64,000 bases of DNA from Ralstonia sp. SET104 (lineage in GTDB: Bacteria > Pseudomonadota > Gammaproteobacteria > Burkholderiales > Burkholderiaceae), in NCBI RefSeq assembly GCF_003851545.1, contig NZ_BHVX01000017.1, positions 30,726 through 94,725 on the forward strand, read 5' to 3'. Of the stretch, positions 8,353-16,701 are shown in pieces (position 1 is the stretch's first letter; every line of letters starts with the position of its first letter). Both the position numbers and the translations under genes were made by a program. The notes beneath the pieces are model-generated. The model searched no databases. It worked only from the letters and a program-made list of their open reading frames with translations, and had not been told where the DNA came from.

Positions 8353-10313
8353 GCCGGCACCGTCGCTAACGGGTTGGGCAACGTGGCGTGCATGTCGTCG
8401 GATTGATCGCGCAAGCGCATGCGAACGAAGGTCTTGAAGGTCCACGGCGCTTCGAGGAGCATGTTGCGCTCGTGCGCCCATGCATCGGTATCCAGCGCAG
8501 TCCGCTGCTGTTCGAACACGTCGTGCATGGCGTCGCGCCACTGGCGCCGGCCTGTCACGCTGTCGTCTTCGGGAAATAGCGCGAGCGCGAGTTCGCCGAT
8601 GTGACACAGCAGGAAGGCATGGATCAGTTTCTTGCGCGGGATGTCGCGGTCGGGATACGTCGTGTGCCCGGCGCGGAACGGCTCGATGGAGAAGCCCTGT
8701 GCTTGCAGCGCCGGCAACGCGATCTTCACGTCGCCAAAGTCGCGCACCACCAGCCGTTGCGGCATGCCGGCCGCGTCGATGACGACGAAGGTGTTCTGCT
8801 GATGTGCCTCCAGTGCAATGCCGTAGCGCAGGTACAGCCCGACGACGGCCGGAATCGCCACGCGCAGGTAAGCGTCGAAGAAGCGGGCGGCGCGTTCGGG
8901 CCGGGAGCCGCCGCCCTGGCGCGCAAGCACTGTGTCAAGCAGCATAGGCGCGCCCGCCTGCGTCATGTCGGCAGTGAAGTCCGGCGTGAATAGCGCGCCG
9001 ACGGGCAACAACCGCGCGTTGTTGGCAATGCGCGTGGTCGGGCTGTCGCGCACGATCATCGAGAGGTGGCGGGCGCGTTCGTCGTCGGTGCCGGCCAGAT
9101 ACATGCCATGGCGCTCGGGCACAATGGACAGCACGTTGGCCAGCGCCGCGTCGGAGGCGAGGATGCCCTCCAGCAGCGCGCTCACACGCGGTCCCATCAC
9201 AGCGGACTTGGGCGATACGGTGCGTTCCACGCTGGTCAGCCGCATGCTCACGGGCAATTTGAGCATCGGGCCGCCTGGAGCGTCCGTAGCGGCTACGGTG
9301 CGGAACGACATGGTCGGCTGCGCGGTGATGGTGATCCCGGGCAGGATGATCAATTCCCCAGCGGCAAATTCGGCGGCGAAGGTCGTGCCGAGTGTCGCTT
9401 CGCGCTGCCATGGGTGCACCGGCAGCGGCAGCCACGCCTCGGGGGCGAGCTGGCGTGCCAGCAATGCCTTGCGGAACGCGGCCATCGCTTCGGGAAAGGT
9501 CGCAGCAAACCAGGCCGCATAGGGCTGTGCGCCATTGATCGTCGTGACCTGCAGACGGTGCGCGGCCACGGCCGCCAGACCGATCGGCACGTCGGCCTCA
9601 AATTCCGGTGATAGCGTAATCACCTGCGCTGGTGTGAGTCCCAACCGCGTCTTGTAGGCCGGATGCCACGGGTGGCCGCCCGTGCCCCATTGCTCGGTGC
9701 GGGCCAGGGCGTGCGGCGTGCCGTCGCCCACCAGGTGAGCCAATGCGTCTTGCGATGCTGCTGCGCGGTGCTCGGTGGCGAGGCGCTCGCCCCACGCAAG
9801 CCGATACGCTTGGCACAGCATGTCGTTGTCCTGGCTGTTATCGAGTTCCGCTGACAAGCGCGCGATGGCGGCCAGATGCTGACCACTGTCGTCGCGCGTG
9901 TGCAGGATTGGCGTGAGCCAATGGAGCAGGGCGGAGGGGCGCTCAACTGGCCTGGGCGGTTCGTCATGCGCGAGCACGGTGACGTCACCCGTCAGCGTCC
10001 AACTGCCCAGCGCACCTGGTTGCAAGCTGGTGAAACGCAACAGCACCCGCTGTTGCCAAATCGGCAGCAGCGTCACATCGGGGCGGGTGTCGGCAATCAA
10101 CTGGCCGGGGTCGAGCAGCGCTTCGCGAAACAGCGCCTGCAGCAGGCGCGATAGCACGCGGCGGCGTGCCATCTGCCGCGCGGCAGACCAATGGTTGGCA
10201 TCGACACCGGCTTCGGCCAGCGCAAGAATCGCGTCGATCGACAGGGTGCCGGCCGTGGCGGCAAGGGACGCGTTGGCGGATGTTTCTACGGCGGAATCAG
10301 CTTGACGTTGCAC
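8349..10313 (-). CDS. IucA/IucC-family NIS siderophore synthetase (rhizoferrin type?)
   Basis: 654 residues from the GTG at 10313, chosen because AGGAG lies about six bases upstream; the longer frame lacks a ribosome site. The NIS fold is supported by HPWHPAYKTRLGL, LPVHPWQ, SMRLTS, GIALEAHQQNT and VRDFGD, with a FhuF-like C-terminal part. Such enzymes condense citrate or another dicarboxylate with amines using ATP. A lone synthetase plus MFS protein fits rhizoferrin (two citrates on putrescine), which Ralstonia pickettii is known to make; the product is inferred. A Fur-like palindrome lies about 230 bases upstream. Confidence 0.88.
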   Translation of the reverse strand: MQRQADSAVETSANASLAATAGTLSIDAILALAEAGVDANHWSAARQMARRRVLSRLLQALFREALLDPGQLIADTRPDVTLLPIWQQRVLLRFTSLQPGALGSWTLTGDVTVLAHDEPPRPVERPSALLHWLTPILHTRDDSGQHLAAIARLSAELDNSQDNDMLCQAYRLAWGERLATEHRAAASQDALAHLVGDGTPHALARTEQWGTGGHPWHPAYKTRLGLTPAQVITLSPEFEADVPIGLAAVAAHRLQVTTINGAQPYAAWFAATFPEAMAAFRKALLARQLAPEAWLPLPVHPWQREATLGTTFAAEFAAGELIILPGITITAQPTMSFRTVAATDAPGGPMLKLPVSMRLTSVERTVSPKSAVMGPRVSALLEGILASDAALANVLSIVPERHGMYLAGTDDERARHLSMIVRDSPTTRIANNARLLPVGALFTPDFTADMTQAGAPMLLDTVLARQGGGSRPERAARFFDAYLRVAIPAVVGLYLRYGIALEAHQQNTFVVIDAAGMPQRLVVRDFGDVKIALPALQAQGFSIEPFRAGHTTYPDRDIPRKKLIHAFLLCHIGELALALFPEDDSVTGRRQWRDAMHDVFEQQRTALDTDAWAHERNMLLEAPWTFKTFVRMRLRDQSDDMHATLPNPLATVPA

Positions 10314-10541
10314 GAGGGCTCCTACAGGGCATGGGCATGTGCAGGCGAGCGGGGGCTCGACCTTGCAGCACAGGGATCTGATGTAGGGGCCGCTGATGCG
10401 TCGGCACGCAGGCGGACAATGCAGCACACTTGGGTCGCGGGCCGCAGAGGACAGGGTAATTGTTGTCGGTATGTGAGCGCAGAAGCACCAGTCAATCAGA
10501 CTGAACGCCCCGCCGCACCACGATTTGGTGCGCTGCAGTGT

Positions 10542-10562
10542 AAATGAGAATTCGTCTCATTT
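10542..10562 (-). promoter_or_regulatory. Fur-box-like palindrome of the siderophore locus
   Basis: Perfect inverted repeat AAATGAGA/TCTCATTT separated by five bases. It resembles the GAGAATnATTCTC form of Fur sites. It sits between the siderophore synthetase (minus) and the small lipoprotein gene (plus), about 230 and 145 bases from their starts, so it could control either or both. Iron repression of the siderophore operon is the expected role. Confidence 0.75.
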
Positions 10563-10686
10563 GCAACAAAATGGCCTCAGAGTGTGAGCGCAGTGCAAAC
10601 AGCCACCGCGTACTGCAGCGTCACGCGCCCGACACGAATTCTTTCTACCTTAGCCCCTGATTGCTGACGGGCGCCGCTTGCATTGG

Positions 10687-10702
10687 CCTGTCACAGGAGG
10701 CC
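10687..10702 (+). promoter_or_regulatory. Ribosome site embedded in a palindrome
   Basis: CCTGTCACAGGAGGCC contains a strong AGGAGG Shine-Dalgarno sequence overlapping an inverted repeat CCTGT/ACAGG. The same 16 bases occur in the ribosome-site position of the gene starting at 22498 on the minus strand. Confidence 0.6.
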
Positions 10703-10706
10703 ATCC

Positions 10707-10934
10707 ATGTGTAGGCGCCACGCTGCCAGTCGACTGCCGTTTCACGCCGCCATTCTCCTCGTGGCGATGTTCGTGCTTGCGCTGAACGGCTGCAATGCGG
10801 CTGATCCGCATGTGCCTGCAGTGGTGCGGGCGCCGGCTTCTCCGTTATCTCCATCTCCATCCTCGCCGTCTTCTACCCAGGCCGCTGCTGTGCAGAACGG
10901 TCTGGCGCCACCCGTGATGCATACCGTCGACTGA
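10707..10934 (+). CDS. Small putative lipoprotein
   Basis: 75 residues. The ATG at 10707 follows AGGAGG at optimal distance. The N-terminus is a signal peptide with lipobox-like LNGC, so Cys29 would be lipidated; the mature part is a short Pro/Ser-rich tail without domain. I do not recognise the family. It precedes the phospholipase C gene by 81 bases on the same strand and could be co-transcribed with it. Confidence 0.65.
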   Translation: MCRRHAASRLPFHAAILLVAMFVLALNGCNAADPHVPAVVRAPASPLSPSPSSPSSTQAAAVQNGLAPPVMHTVD

Positions 10935-10971
10935 CCCTGTTTCCGTCAGTCCGGTGCTGCCCCGTGTTGTT

Positions 10972-10987
10972 CCCCCCCCAACCCCCC
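10972..10987 (+). repeat. Homopolymeric C tracts before the phospholipase C gene
   Basis: A run of eight C (10972-10979), two A, then six C (10982-10987) lies 28-44 bases before the phospholipase start codon. It is outside the coding sequence, so length change would affect leader or promoter spacing rather than frame. Confidence 0.7.
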
Positions 10988-11015
10988 AAAGCACAAACAC
11001 AGACAGGTAGAGAAC

Positions 11016-13118
11016 ATGACCTCCAAGAGCCGCCGTGGTTTTCTCCGTTCCACCGTTCAGATGGCTGCTGCATCTGCAGCCATGGGCGCGGTGCCCGAAG
11101 GCATTCGTCAGGCGCTGGCGATTCCCGCCCATAACGCGCATCGCAATATCGAGGACGTGCAGCACATCGTGATCCTCATGCAGGAAAATCGCTCGTTCGA
11201 CCACTACTTCGGCACGCTCAAGGGCGTGCGCGGGTACGGTGATACGCGCACTGTCACGCTGCCCACCGGCAAGAGCGTGTGGCATCAGCCGGTTGCAGCG
11301 GGCGCAGGCGAAGTGCTGCCGTTTCGCCCGAGCGCGCCGGACCTCGGCATGCAGTTCCTGCAAGACCTGCCGCACGGCTGGAACGACACGCACGCCGCCG
11401 TCAACGGCGGCCGCTACGATGGCTGGGTCCCGCACAAGGGCACCACGACGATGGCGTATCTCACGCGTCAGGACATTCCGTTCCACTACGCGCTGGCCGA
11501 TGCCTTTACCATCTGCGACGCCTACCACTGCTCCACGCCCACCTCGACCGACCCGAACCGCTACTACATGTGGACGGGCTATGTCGGCAACGACAACGTC
11601 GGTGGCGGCCCCGTGATCGATAACGCCGAAGCCGGTTACGGCTGGTCGACGTATCCCGAGGTGCTCGAGGCGGCTGGCATCTCGTGGAAGATCTATCAGG
11701 ACATCGGCACGGGTCTCGATGCGAATGGCTCCTGGGGCTGGACGAGCGATGCCTACATCGGCAACTACGGCGACAACGCGCTGCTGTACTTCAAGCAGTA
11801 TCAGAACGCGCAGCCCGGCACCCCGCTGTACGACAAGGCGCGCACCGGCACCAACGTATCAGCCGGCGACGGCTACTTCGACATCCTGAAGCGCGATGTG
11901 CAGAACGGCACGCTGCCGCAGGTGTCGTGGATCGCCGCGCCGGAGGCGTTCTCCGAGCACCCGAACTGGCCAGCCAACTATGGCGCTTGGTACATCGACC
12001 AGGTCCTGCAGATTCTGACCTCCAACCCGGAGGTGTGGAGCAAGACCGCCGTGTTCGTCACCTACGACGAGAACGACGGCTTCTTCGATCACCTTGTGCC
12101 GCCGTTCGCATCGTCGGGCAGCAATGGGCTGTCGACGGTCGACACCACGGGCGAATACTTCCCGGGCAACAGCACCTACGGCGCCGGCAGCTACGGCCTG
12201 GGCCAGCGCGTGCCGATGCTGGTGGTGTCGCCGTGGTCCAAGGGCGGTTTCGTGTGCTCGGAAACGTTCGATCACACATCAATCATCCGCTTCATCGAGC
12301 AGCGTTTTAAGCGCACGCACAACGTCAAGTCGCCGAACATCTCGAAGTGGCGTCGCGCGGTGTGCGGCGATCTGACATCGGCGTTCAACTTCGCCACGCC
12401 CAACGAGGTCGTGCCCACGCTGCCGAGCACCACAGCCTACGTGCCGAAGGACAAACTGCGTCACGCCAGCTACGTGCCGCTGCCGCCGCTGGTGCAGGCG
12501 GTGCCGAAGCAAGAGAGCGGTATGCGTCCGTCGCGTGCGCTGCCGTACGAACTGTTCGTGCGTGGCCGTCAGGACGAAGCCGCCGGCAAGTTCGAGCTCG
12601 ATTTCGTGAACACCGGAGACCTGGGCGCCGCCTTCATCGTCTACACCGCAGGCAGCGCGGACGCACCGCGCACCTACACGGTGGAGGCGGGCAAGCGCCT
12701 GTCGGACAAGGTGAGCGTGAACGCCGGGGGCGCGTACGACTTCACGGTGCACGGCCCGAATGGCTTCCTGCGCCGCTTTGTCGGCAAGCTCACGTTGTCG
12801 GGCCTGCTGCGTCCGCACGGCCGCGCGTTGGAGGTGAAGGAAGGCTATGACGTTGCCAACGGCAACCTGCAGTTGCGCCTCATCAACCACGGCCGCGTGC
12901 CCACCGTCTTCACGATCAAGAGCGCCTACACGGGCGAGAGCGTTCAGCGTGAAGTGCGTGGCGGTGACGATGCCTCGGTGTACCTGGACCTGCGCGGCCA
13001 GCACGCCTGGTACGACCTGAGCGTCACGGCCAGTACCGATGCCGGTTTCGAGCGCCGCCTCGCCGGCCACGTTGAGACCGGTCGCGTCAGCGCGTCTGAT
13101 CCGGCACTGAGCGCGTAA
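11016..13118 (+). CDS. plcN: Phosphocholine-specific phospholipase C, Tat-exported
   Basis: 700 residues. The N-terminus has a twin-arginine signal (SRRGFLRS, then a hydrophobic stretch ending ALA near residue 34), so export is through Tat. Residues about 45-430 form the phosphoesterase domain (ENRSFDHYFG near the start), and the C-terminal third carries two copies of the bacterial phospholipase C C-terminal domain (about 520-600 and 610-690). It hydrolyses phosphatidylcholine-type lipids; such enzymes release phosphate and can act on host membranes. The symbol is by similarity; haemolytic and non-haemolytic forms cannot be separated here. Confidence 0.9.
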   Translation: MTSKSRRGFLRSTVQMAAASAAMGAVPEGIRQALAIPAHNAHRNIEDVQHIVILMQENRSFDHYFGTLKGVRGYGDTRTVTLPTGKSVWHQPVAAGAGEVLPFRPSAPDLGMQFLQDLPHGWNDTHAAVNGGRYDGWVPHKGTTTMAYLTRQDIPFHYALADAFTICDAYHCSTPTSTDPNRYYMWTGYVGNDNVGGGPVIDNAEAGYGWSTYPEVLEAAGISWKIYQDIGTGLDANGSWGWTSDAYIGNYGDNALLYFKQYQNAQPGTPLYDKARTGTNVSAGDGYFDILKRDVQNGTLPQVSWIAAPEAFSEHPNWPANYGAWYIDQVLQILTSNPEVWSKTAVFVTYDENDGFFDHLVPPFASSGSNGLSTVDTTGEYFPGNSTYGAGSYGLGQRVPMLVVSPWSKGGFVCSETFDHTSIIRFIEQRFKRTHNVKSPNISKWRRAVCGDLTSAFNFATPNEVVPTLPSTTAYVPKDKLRHASYVPLPPLVQAVPKQESGMRPSRALPYELFVRGRQDEAAGKFELDFVNTGDLGAAFIVYTAGSADAPRTYTVEAGKRLSDKVSVNAGGAYDFTVHGPNGFLRRFVGKLTLSGLLRPHGRALEVKEGYDVANGNLQLRLINHGRVPTVFTIKSAYTGESVQREVRGGDDASVYLDLRGQHAWYDLSVTASTDAGFERRLAGHVETGRVSASDPALSA

Positions 13119-13133
13119 GTCGTACCCGAGCAA

Positions 13134-13171
13134 AAACGGCCCGCTGGCGTAGTCTGCCGGCGGGCCGTTTT
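13134..13171 (+). terminator. Intrinsic terminator of the phospholipase C gene
   Basis: An 11-bp perfect stem AAACGGCCCGC/GCGGGCCGTTT with a 15-base loop and a short T run starts 15 bases after the phospholipase stop codon. Confidence 0.85.
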
Positions 13172-13226
13172 CATGGCTCGACGCTCTGCGTCAGGGCTGC
13201 TTTGCTTTGTATACGCGCGCGCCTGA

Positions 13227-13532
13227 TACAGCGCGAGTGCGCTCAACCCGACGATCCCCGCGATTGCCAGCACATCGGGCAGCGTTGGACTGGCGGATCC
13301 GATTGCCGGCTGCGTCTTGCAGCAGCTTGCAGAGACGCTGGCGGAAGACGGCATCCTCATTGAGCACGGCGCACTGAGCACTGGAGCGACCCTGTTCCCG
13401 TTGTTTCCCATGCTGGCCTCGGGTGCGCTCACGCCGGTCATTGACCGCGTATTTGCGCTGGACCCGATCGTAGATCCCCACCATTACCTGGAATCGAACC
13501 CGCAGTTCGGCAGGATCGTCGTTGCGGTGTGA
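13227..13532 (+). pseudogene. Remnant of a zinc-type alcohol dehydrogenase / quinone oxidoreductase
   Basis: The frame open from 13227 lacks a start and reads into the end of an MDR-superfamily enzyme: LADPIAG, LQQLAETLAEDGILI, GALSTGATLFPLFPMLASGA, then ALTPVIDRVFALDPIV and YLESNPQFGRIVV before the stop. In intact relatives some 40 residues separate the FPLF and LTPVID segments, so an internal in-frame deletion is likely, and the N-terminal two thirds including the zinc and most of the NAD(P) site are gone. An in-frame TGA sits at 13224. It is a relic, not a functional gene. Confidence 0.7.
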
Positions 13533-13738
13533 AGCCAAGCGCCGTCACGCAAGACGCCTTTATGTGGCGATTGACACACATTTTGAAACGACTGAATCGT
13601 TCAGTGACTGATTGTTGATATGCAGAGAACAGTTTTTTCGCGTAATTAACATTTATCCATGTGAGGCAACGATCTATTCTGGTCTCAAGCGCAACGAACT
13701 GAGCGCAACCGAACATCCAGGCAAATAAGGAGCCGATC

Positions 13739-14185
13739 ATGAACACCGCATTCTCCCGTCGTATCTTCCTGGCCACCGTGGCCGCTGTTTCTGCTTCTGC
13801 AGCACTGTTGTCGGCCTCTCCGGCGGCCGCCGCGCAGGCTCAAGAGCCGTACACCAACGGTCAGGCCGTGACCCAGGCTGATCCGTACACCCAGGGCGCC
13901 GCCGCCAAGTTCGACGTCTACACCCAAGGCGCGGATCGCCAAGCCGATACCTACGGCTATCTGTCGTGGAAGAACGACCGCTTCGACCCGTACACTCAAG
14001 GTGCCGTCGGCAAGGCTGACCCGTACACCGACGGTGCACTGGCCAAGGCCGATCCGTACACCGACGGCGCCGCCGCCAAGTACGACGTCTATACGCAAGG
14101 TGCCGACCGTCAGGCTGACACCTACGGCTATCTGTCGTGGAACGGTGATGCCACCTATCCGACGAATGCCGCTTCACGTGCCTGA
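13739..14185 (+). CDS. Secreted repeat protein with DPYTQGA-type repeats, unknown function
   Basis: 148 residues, good ribosome site (AAGGAG) before the ATG. The N-terminus is a signal peptide, possibly Tat (SRRIFLAT), ending near AAAAQA. The mature part is almost wholly repeats of a short PYT(Q/D)GA unit, arranged as two longer blocks that each end in the identical stretch YTQGADRQADTYGYLSW. Repeats are Tyr-, Asp-, Gln- and Gly-rich without cysteine. I do not recognise a characterised family; an exported or surface protein, perhaps stress-linked, is the most that can be said. It is followed by a strong bidirectional terminator shared with lipA. Confidence 0.8.
   Translation: MNTAFSRRIFLATVAAVSASAALLSASPAAAAQAQEPYTNGQAVTQADPYTQGAAAKFDVYTQGADRQADTYGYLSWKNDRFDPYTQGAVGKADPYTDGALAKADPYTDGAAAKYDVYTQGADRQADTYGYLSWNGDATYPTNAASRA
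13839..14151 (+). repeat. Internal tandem duplication within the repeat protein gene
   Basis: The gene encodes repeated PYTQGA/PYTDGA/VYTQGA units; two long copies of about 30 codons ending in DTYGYLSW (near 13963-13971 and 14132-14140) are nearly identical in protein, differing mostly at synonymous positions. Confidence 0.75.
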
Positions 14186-14215
14186 TCTGCGCGCCGGATC
14201 AAGCCGCACCAAAGC

Positions 14216-14250
14216 AAAAGGGCCTTGAGGTTAAACCCAAGGCCCTTTTT
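14216..14250 (+). terminator. Bidirectional intrinsic terminator
   Basis: Perfect 11-bp stem AAAGGGCCTTG/CAAGGCCCTTT with A runs on one side and five T on the other. It lies between the convergent repeat-protein gene and lipA and can serve both. Confidence 0.9.
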
Positions 14251-14276
14251 GCTTGTGCGGCGTTTTCGCTGTTCGA

Positions 14277-15281
14277 TCAGACCACGCCGGCTTCGTGTGC
14301 TTGCTGATCGGCGTGGTACGAGCTGCGCACCATCGCGCCCACGGCGGCGTGCGTGAAGCCCATTTCGTAGGCCTTCTCTTCGAACATCTTGAAAGTGTCC
14401 GGGTGCACGTAGCGCAGCACCGGCAGATGGTGACCCGACGGAGCCAGATACTGGCCGATGGTCAACATGTCGATGTCGTGCTCGCGCATGTCGCGCATGA
14501 CTTCCAGGATTTCCTCGTCCGTCTCGCCCAGGCCGACCATCAGGCCGGATTTGGTCGGCACGTTCGGGTTGCGGGCCTTGAAATCCTTCAGCAGCTTGAG
14601 TGAATGCGCGTAGTCCGCACCCGGGCGGGCCTGCTTGTACAGGCGCGGCACGGTTTCGAGGTTGTGGTTCATCACGTCGGGCGGGCATTCCTGAAGGATG
14701 TCCAGCGCTTTCTCCAGGCGGCCGCGGAAGTCCGGCACCAGCACTTCGATGCGCGTGGCGGGCGACAGTGCGCGCGTGCGGGAGATGCAATCGACGTAAT
14801 GCTGGGCACCGCCGTCACGCAGATCGTCGCGGTCGACGCTGGTGATGACTACGTAGTTGAGCTTGAGCTGGGCGATGGTCTTGGCCAGGTTCTCCGGCTC
14901 GTTCACGTCGAGCGGGTCGGGGCGGCCGTGGCCGACGTCGCAGAACGGGCAACGGCGCGTGCACTTGTCGCCCATGATCATGAATGTGGCCGTGCCCTTG
15001 CCGAAGCATTCACCGATATTCGGGCAGCTTGCCTCTTCGCACACCGTCACGAGGTTGTTGGCGCGCAGGATGTCCTTGATCTCATAGAACCGCGAGTTGC
15101 CGGTGGCGGCGCGCACGCGAATCCAGTCCGGCTTCTTGAGCTTCTCAGCCGGCACGATCTTGATGGGGATGCGCGCGGTCTTGTCGAGCGACTTCTGCTT
15201 GCGGGTGGCGTCGTACGGTTCGTTCGACAAGGTTGTGGCAGAGGAGGCGTCAACTGCGGCGCCAGTGGCGGAATCGGTCAT
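14277..15281 (-). CDS. lipA: Lipoyl synthase
   Basis: 334 residues; the ATG at 15281 is preferred over 15308 because GGAG lies about eight bases upstream and it gives the usual length. Radical-SAM enzyme inserting two sulphurs into octanoyl groups on lipoyl domains. Both iron-sulphur sites are visible: the auxiliary cluster cysteines in [12 protein letters not shown] and the SAM cluster CTRRCPFC. It lies 54 bases downstream of lipB on the same strand, so both steps of lipoate assembly are together. Confidence 0.97.
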   Translation of the reverse strand: MTDSATGAAVDASSATTLSNEPYDATRKQKSLDKTARIPIKIVPAEKLKKPDWIRVRAATGNSRFYEIKDILRANNLVTVCEEASCPNIGECFGKGTATFMIMGDKCTRRCPFCDVGHGRPDPLDVNEPENLAKTIAQLKLNYVVITSVDRDDLRDGGAQHYVDCISRTRALSPATRIEVLVPDFRGRLEKALDILQECPPDVMNHNLETVPRLYKQARPGADYAHSLKLLKDFKARNPNVPTKSGLMVGLGETDEEILEVMRDMREHDIDMLTIGQYLAPSGHHLPVLRYVHPDTFKMFEEKAYEMGFTHAAVGAMVRSSYHADQQAHEAGVV

Positions 15282-15335
15282 CGTGTTCTCCGCGTGCGCT
15301 TGTGACACACGCTTGTCAGTCCTGCTTGCCAGTCG

Positions 15336-16025
15336 CTAGCTGAAAGCGGCCTCGGCGGGTTGCGCTTGCGCGCGTTGTTGCAATTGGGCGACCAGCGCAT
15401 CGGCCAGTACGCGGGAAACGGTGTGCCAGTCGGTCGCATCGACCGCCTGCCCGGACGCATCACGGGCGCCGGCGGTCACCATGTCGACGGTCTCCAGGCC
15501 GGCGTAGCCACACGGATTGATCTGCGTGAAGGGCGACAGGTCCATCGCCAGATTCAGGCTCACGCCGTGATAGCTGCAGCCGTTACGGATCTTCAGCCCT
15601 AGCGCGGCGATCTTGGCGCCAGCATGCGGCCCGCTCGACAGGTAGATGCCGGGGGCGCCAGCCTTGCGTTCGGAGGCGACATTATACGTGGCGAGCGTCT
15701 CGATGACGGCCGCCTCGATGGCGTCAACCAGCGCCTTGACGAACAGCCCGCGGCGGCGCAGATCCAGCAAAAGGTAGGCAACGACTTGGCCGGGGCCGTG
15801 ATAAGTGATCTGTCCGCCACGGTCGACTTTCACCAGGGGAATGTTGCCGGGCGCCAACAGATGCGCCGGATCGCCGGCCAGCCCGAGCGTGAACACCGGC
15901 GGGTGTTCGACCAGCCAGATTGTGTCGGGGGTGTCGGGACCGCGCTGAGCGGTGAACGTCTGCATCGCGTCGAAGCAGGCTGCATAGTCCTGCAAACCGC
16001 GTTCGACGATGTCAATCGGAATCAT
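15336..16025 (-). CDS. lipB: Lipoyl(octanoyl) transferase
   Basis: 229 residues. It moves octanoate from acyl carrier protein to lipoyl domains by an acyl-enzyme on cysteine. Visible are [12 protein letters not shown], the lysine-containing [18 protein letters not shown] and the catalytic-Cys motif INPCGYAG. It is transcribed toward lipA. The ybeD-like gene that normally adjoins lipB is separated from it here by a DUF2917/LysR pair. Confidence 0.96.
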   Translation of the reverse strand: MIPIDIVERGLQDYAACFDAMQTFTAQRGPDTPDTIWLVEHPPVFTLGLAGDPAHLLAPGNIPLVKVDRGGQITYHGPGQVVAYLLLDLRRRGLFVKALVDAIEAAVIETLATYNVASERKAGAPGIYLSSGPHAGAKIAALGLKIRNGCSYHGVSLNLAMDLSPFTQINPCGYAGLETVDMVTAGARDASGQAVDATDWHTVSRVLADALVAQLQQRAQAQPAEAAFS

Positions 16026-16096
16026 GCCCGCGAGTGTAGCGCAGCGCCGCCCAAGCCGCCCGGCGCCTTTGCCCGCTTTGCTCGCAGGGTCGGGCC

Positions 16097-16141
16097 AAAA
16101 AAAACGATGCCGACGCGATGAGAGGCATCGGCGTCGGCATC
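16097..16141 (-). terminator. Intrinsic terminator of the DUF2917 gene
   Basis: Read on the minus strand: 11-bp perfect stem GATGCCGACGC/GCGTCGGCATC with a 14-base loop followed by eight T. It ends transcription 50 bases after the DUF2917 stop and insulates lipB. Confidence 0.9.
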
Positions 16142-16190
16142 GGGCTTTTGCGACAGGTGCCGCAAAAGGAGGCTGGAACGGGTTTGGGAC

Positions 16191-16550
16191 TCAGGCGGCT
16201 ACGACGGGCGTATCGGCGTGCTCGTTCCAGCCGAGCGCTGCGAGCGTATGGCGCCAGCCATTCGTGACGTGCCACGGTTTGCGCGGCAAGTGGCCGTCGG
16301 TGGCTTCCACGGCCAGTGCGACGGGGCCGAGGGCTTTCGGGTCCACCGAAACGACGATTTCCTCGCCGCGCTTGACGGCAACGCTGCCGCCCGCATGCAG
16401 CCATTCGTCGCCGGCTTTGTTCTCATGCGTGATCCATACGTCGTGCCCGTAGGCTTCTTCGACGCGCAGATTCTGGTTGGCCGGCATGCGCAATGCCATG
16501 ACTTCGCCGGGCTGCAGAGTGAATACAATTTTTGTTAGTACAGCTTTCAT
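16191..16550 (-). CDS. DUF2917-domain protein
   Basis: 119 residues from the ATG at 16550, which has GGAG eight bases upstream. The core (VFTLQPGEVMALRM ... YGHDVWITHE ... DEWLHAGGSVAVKRGEEIVV) matches the DUF2917 family of small cytoplasmic cupin-like proteins of unknown role. It is divergent from a LysR-type regulator gene with about 150 bases between starts, which suggests that the regulator controls it. Confidence 0.8.
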   Translation of the reverse strand: MKAVLTKIVFTLQPGEVMALRMPANQNLRVEEAYGHDVWITHENKAGDEWLHAGGSVAVKRGEEIVVSVDPKALGPVALAVEATDGHLPRKPWHVTNGWRHTLAALGWNEHADTPVVAA

Positions 16551-16607
16551 GATCGGCTCCTTCACGGCAATGGGACGGGGCCTTGCCGTTGAAGGAAGTC
16601 TAGGCGC

Positions 16608-16625
16608 TTGGTTGCCTTGTACCAA
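16608..16625. promoter_or_regulatory. Candidate LysR operator
   Basis: Inverted repeat TTGGT/ACCAA with an eight-base spacer in the divergent DUF2917/LysR interval, next to an AT-rich stretch (about 16628-16637) that could hold the DUF2917 -10 box. Position fits a LysR-type site, but the arms are short. Confidence 0.35.
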
Positions 16626-16701
16626 ACGATATATATTGCGCTTCTTGATAGTGCAGTTCACATAAGAAAGCGCACAGCGCCACGAAAATCCGGAGGGAAA
16701 G

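Noticed and set aside
13191..13538. 115-codon minus-strand frame after phospholipase C
   Set aside because: Low-complexity; the plus strand carries recognisable dehydrogenase remnant sequence.
16645..16650. TTGATA as -35 of the LysR gene
   Set aside because: No acceptable -10 hexamer lies 16-18 bases downstream.
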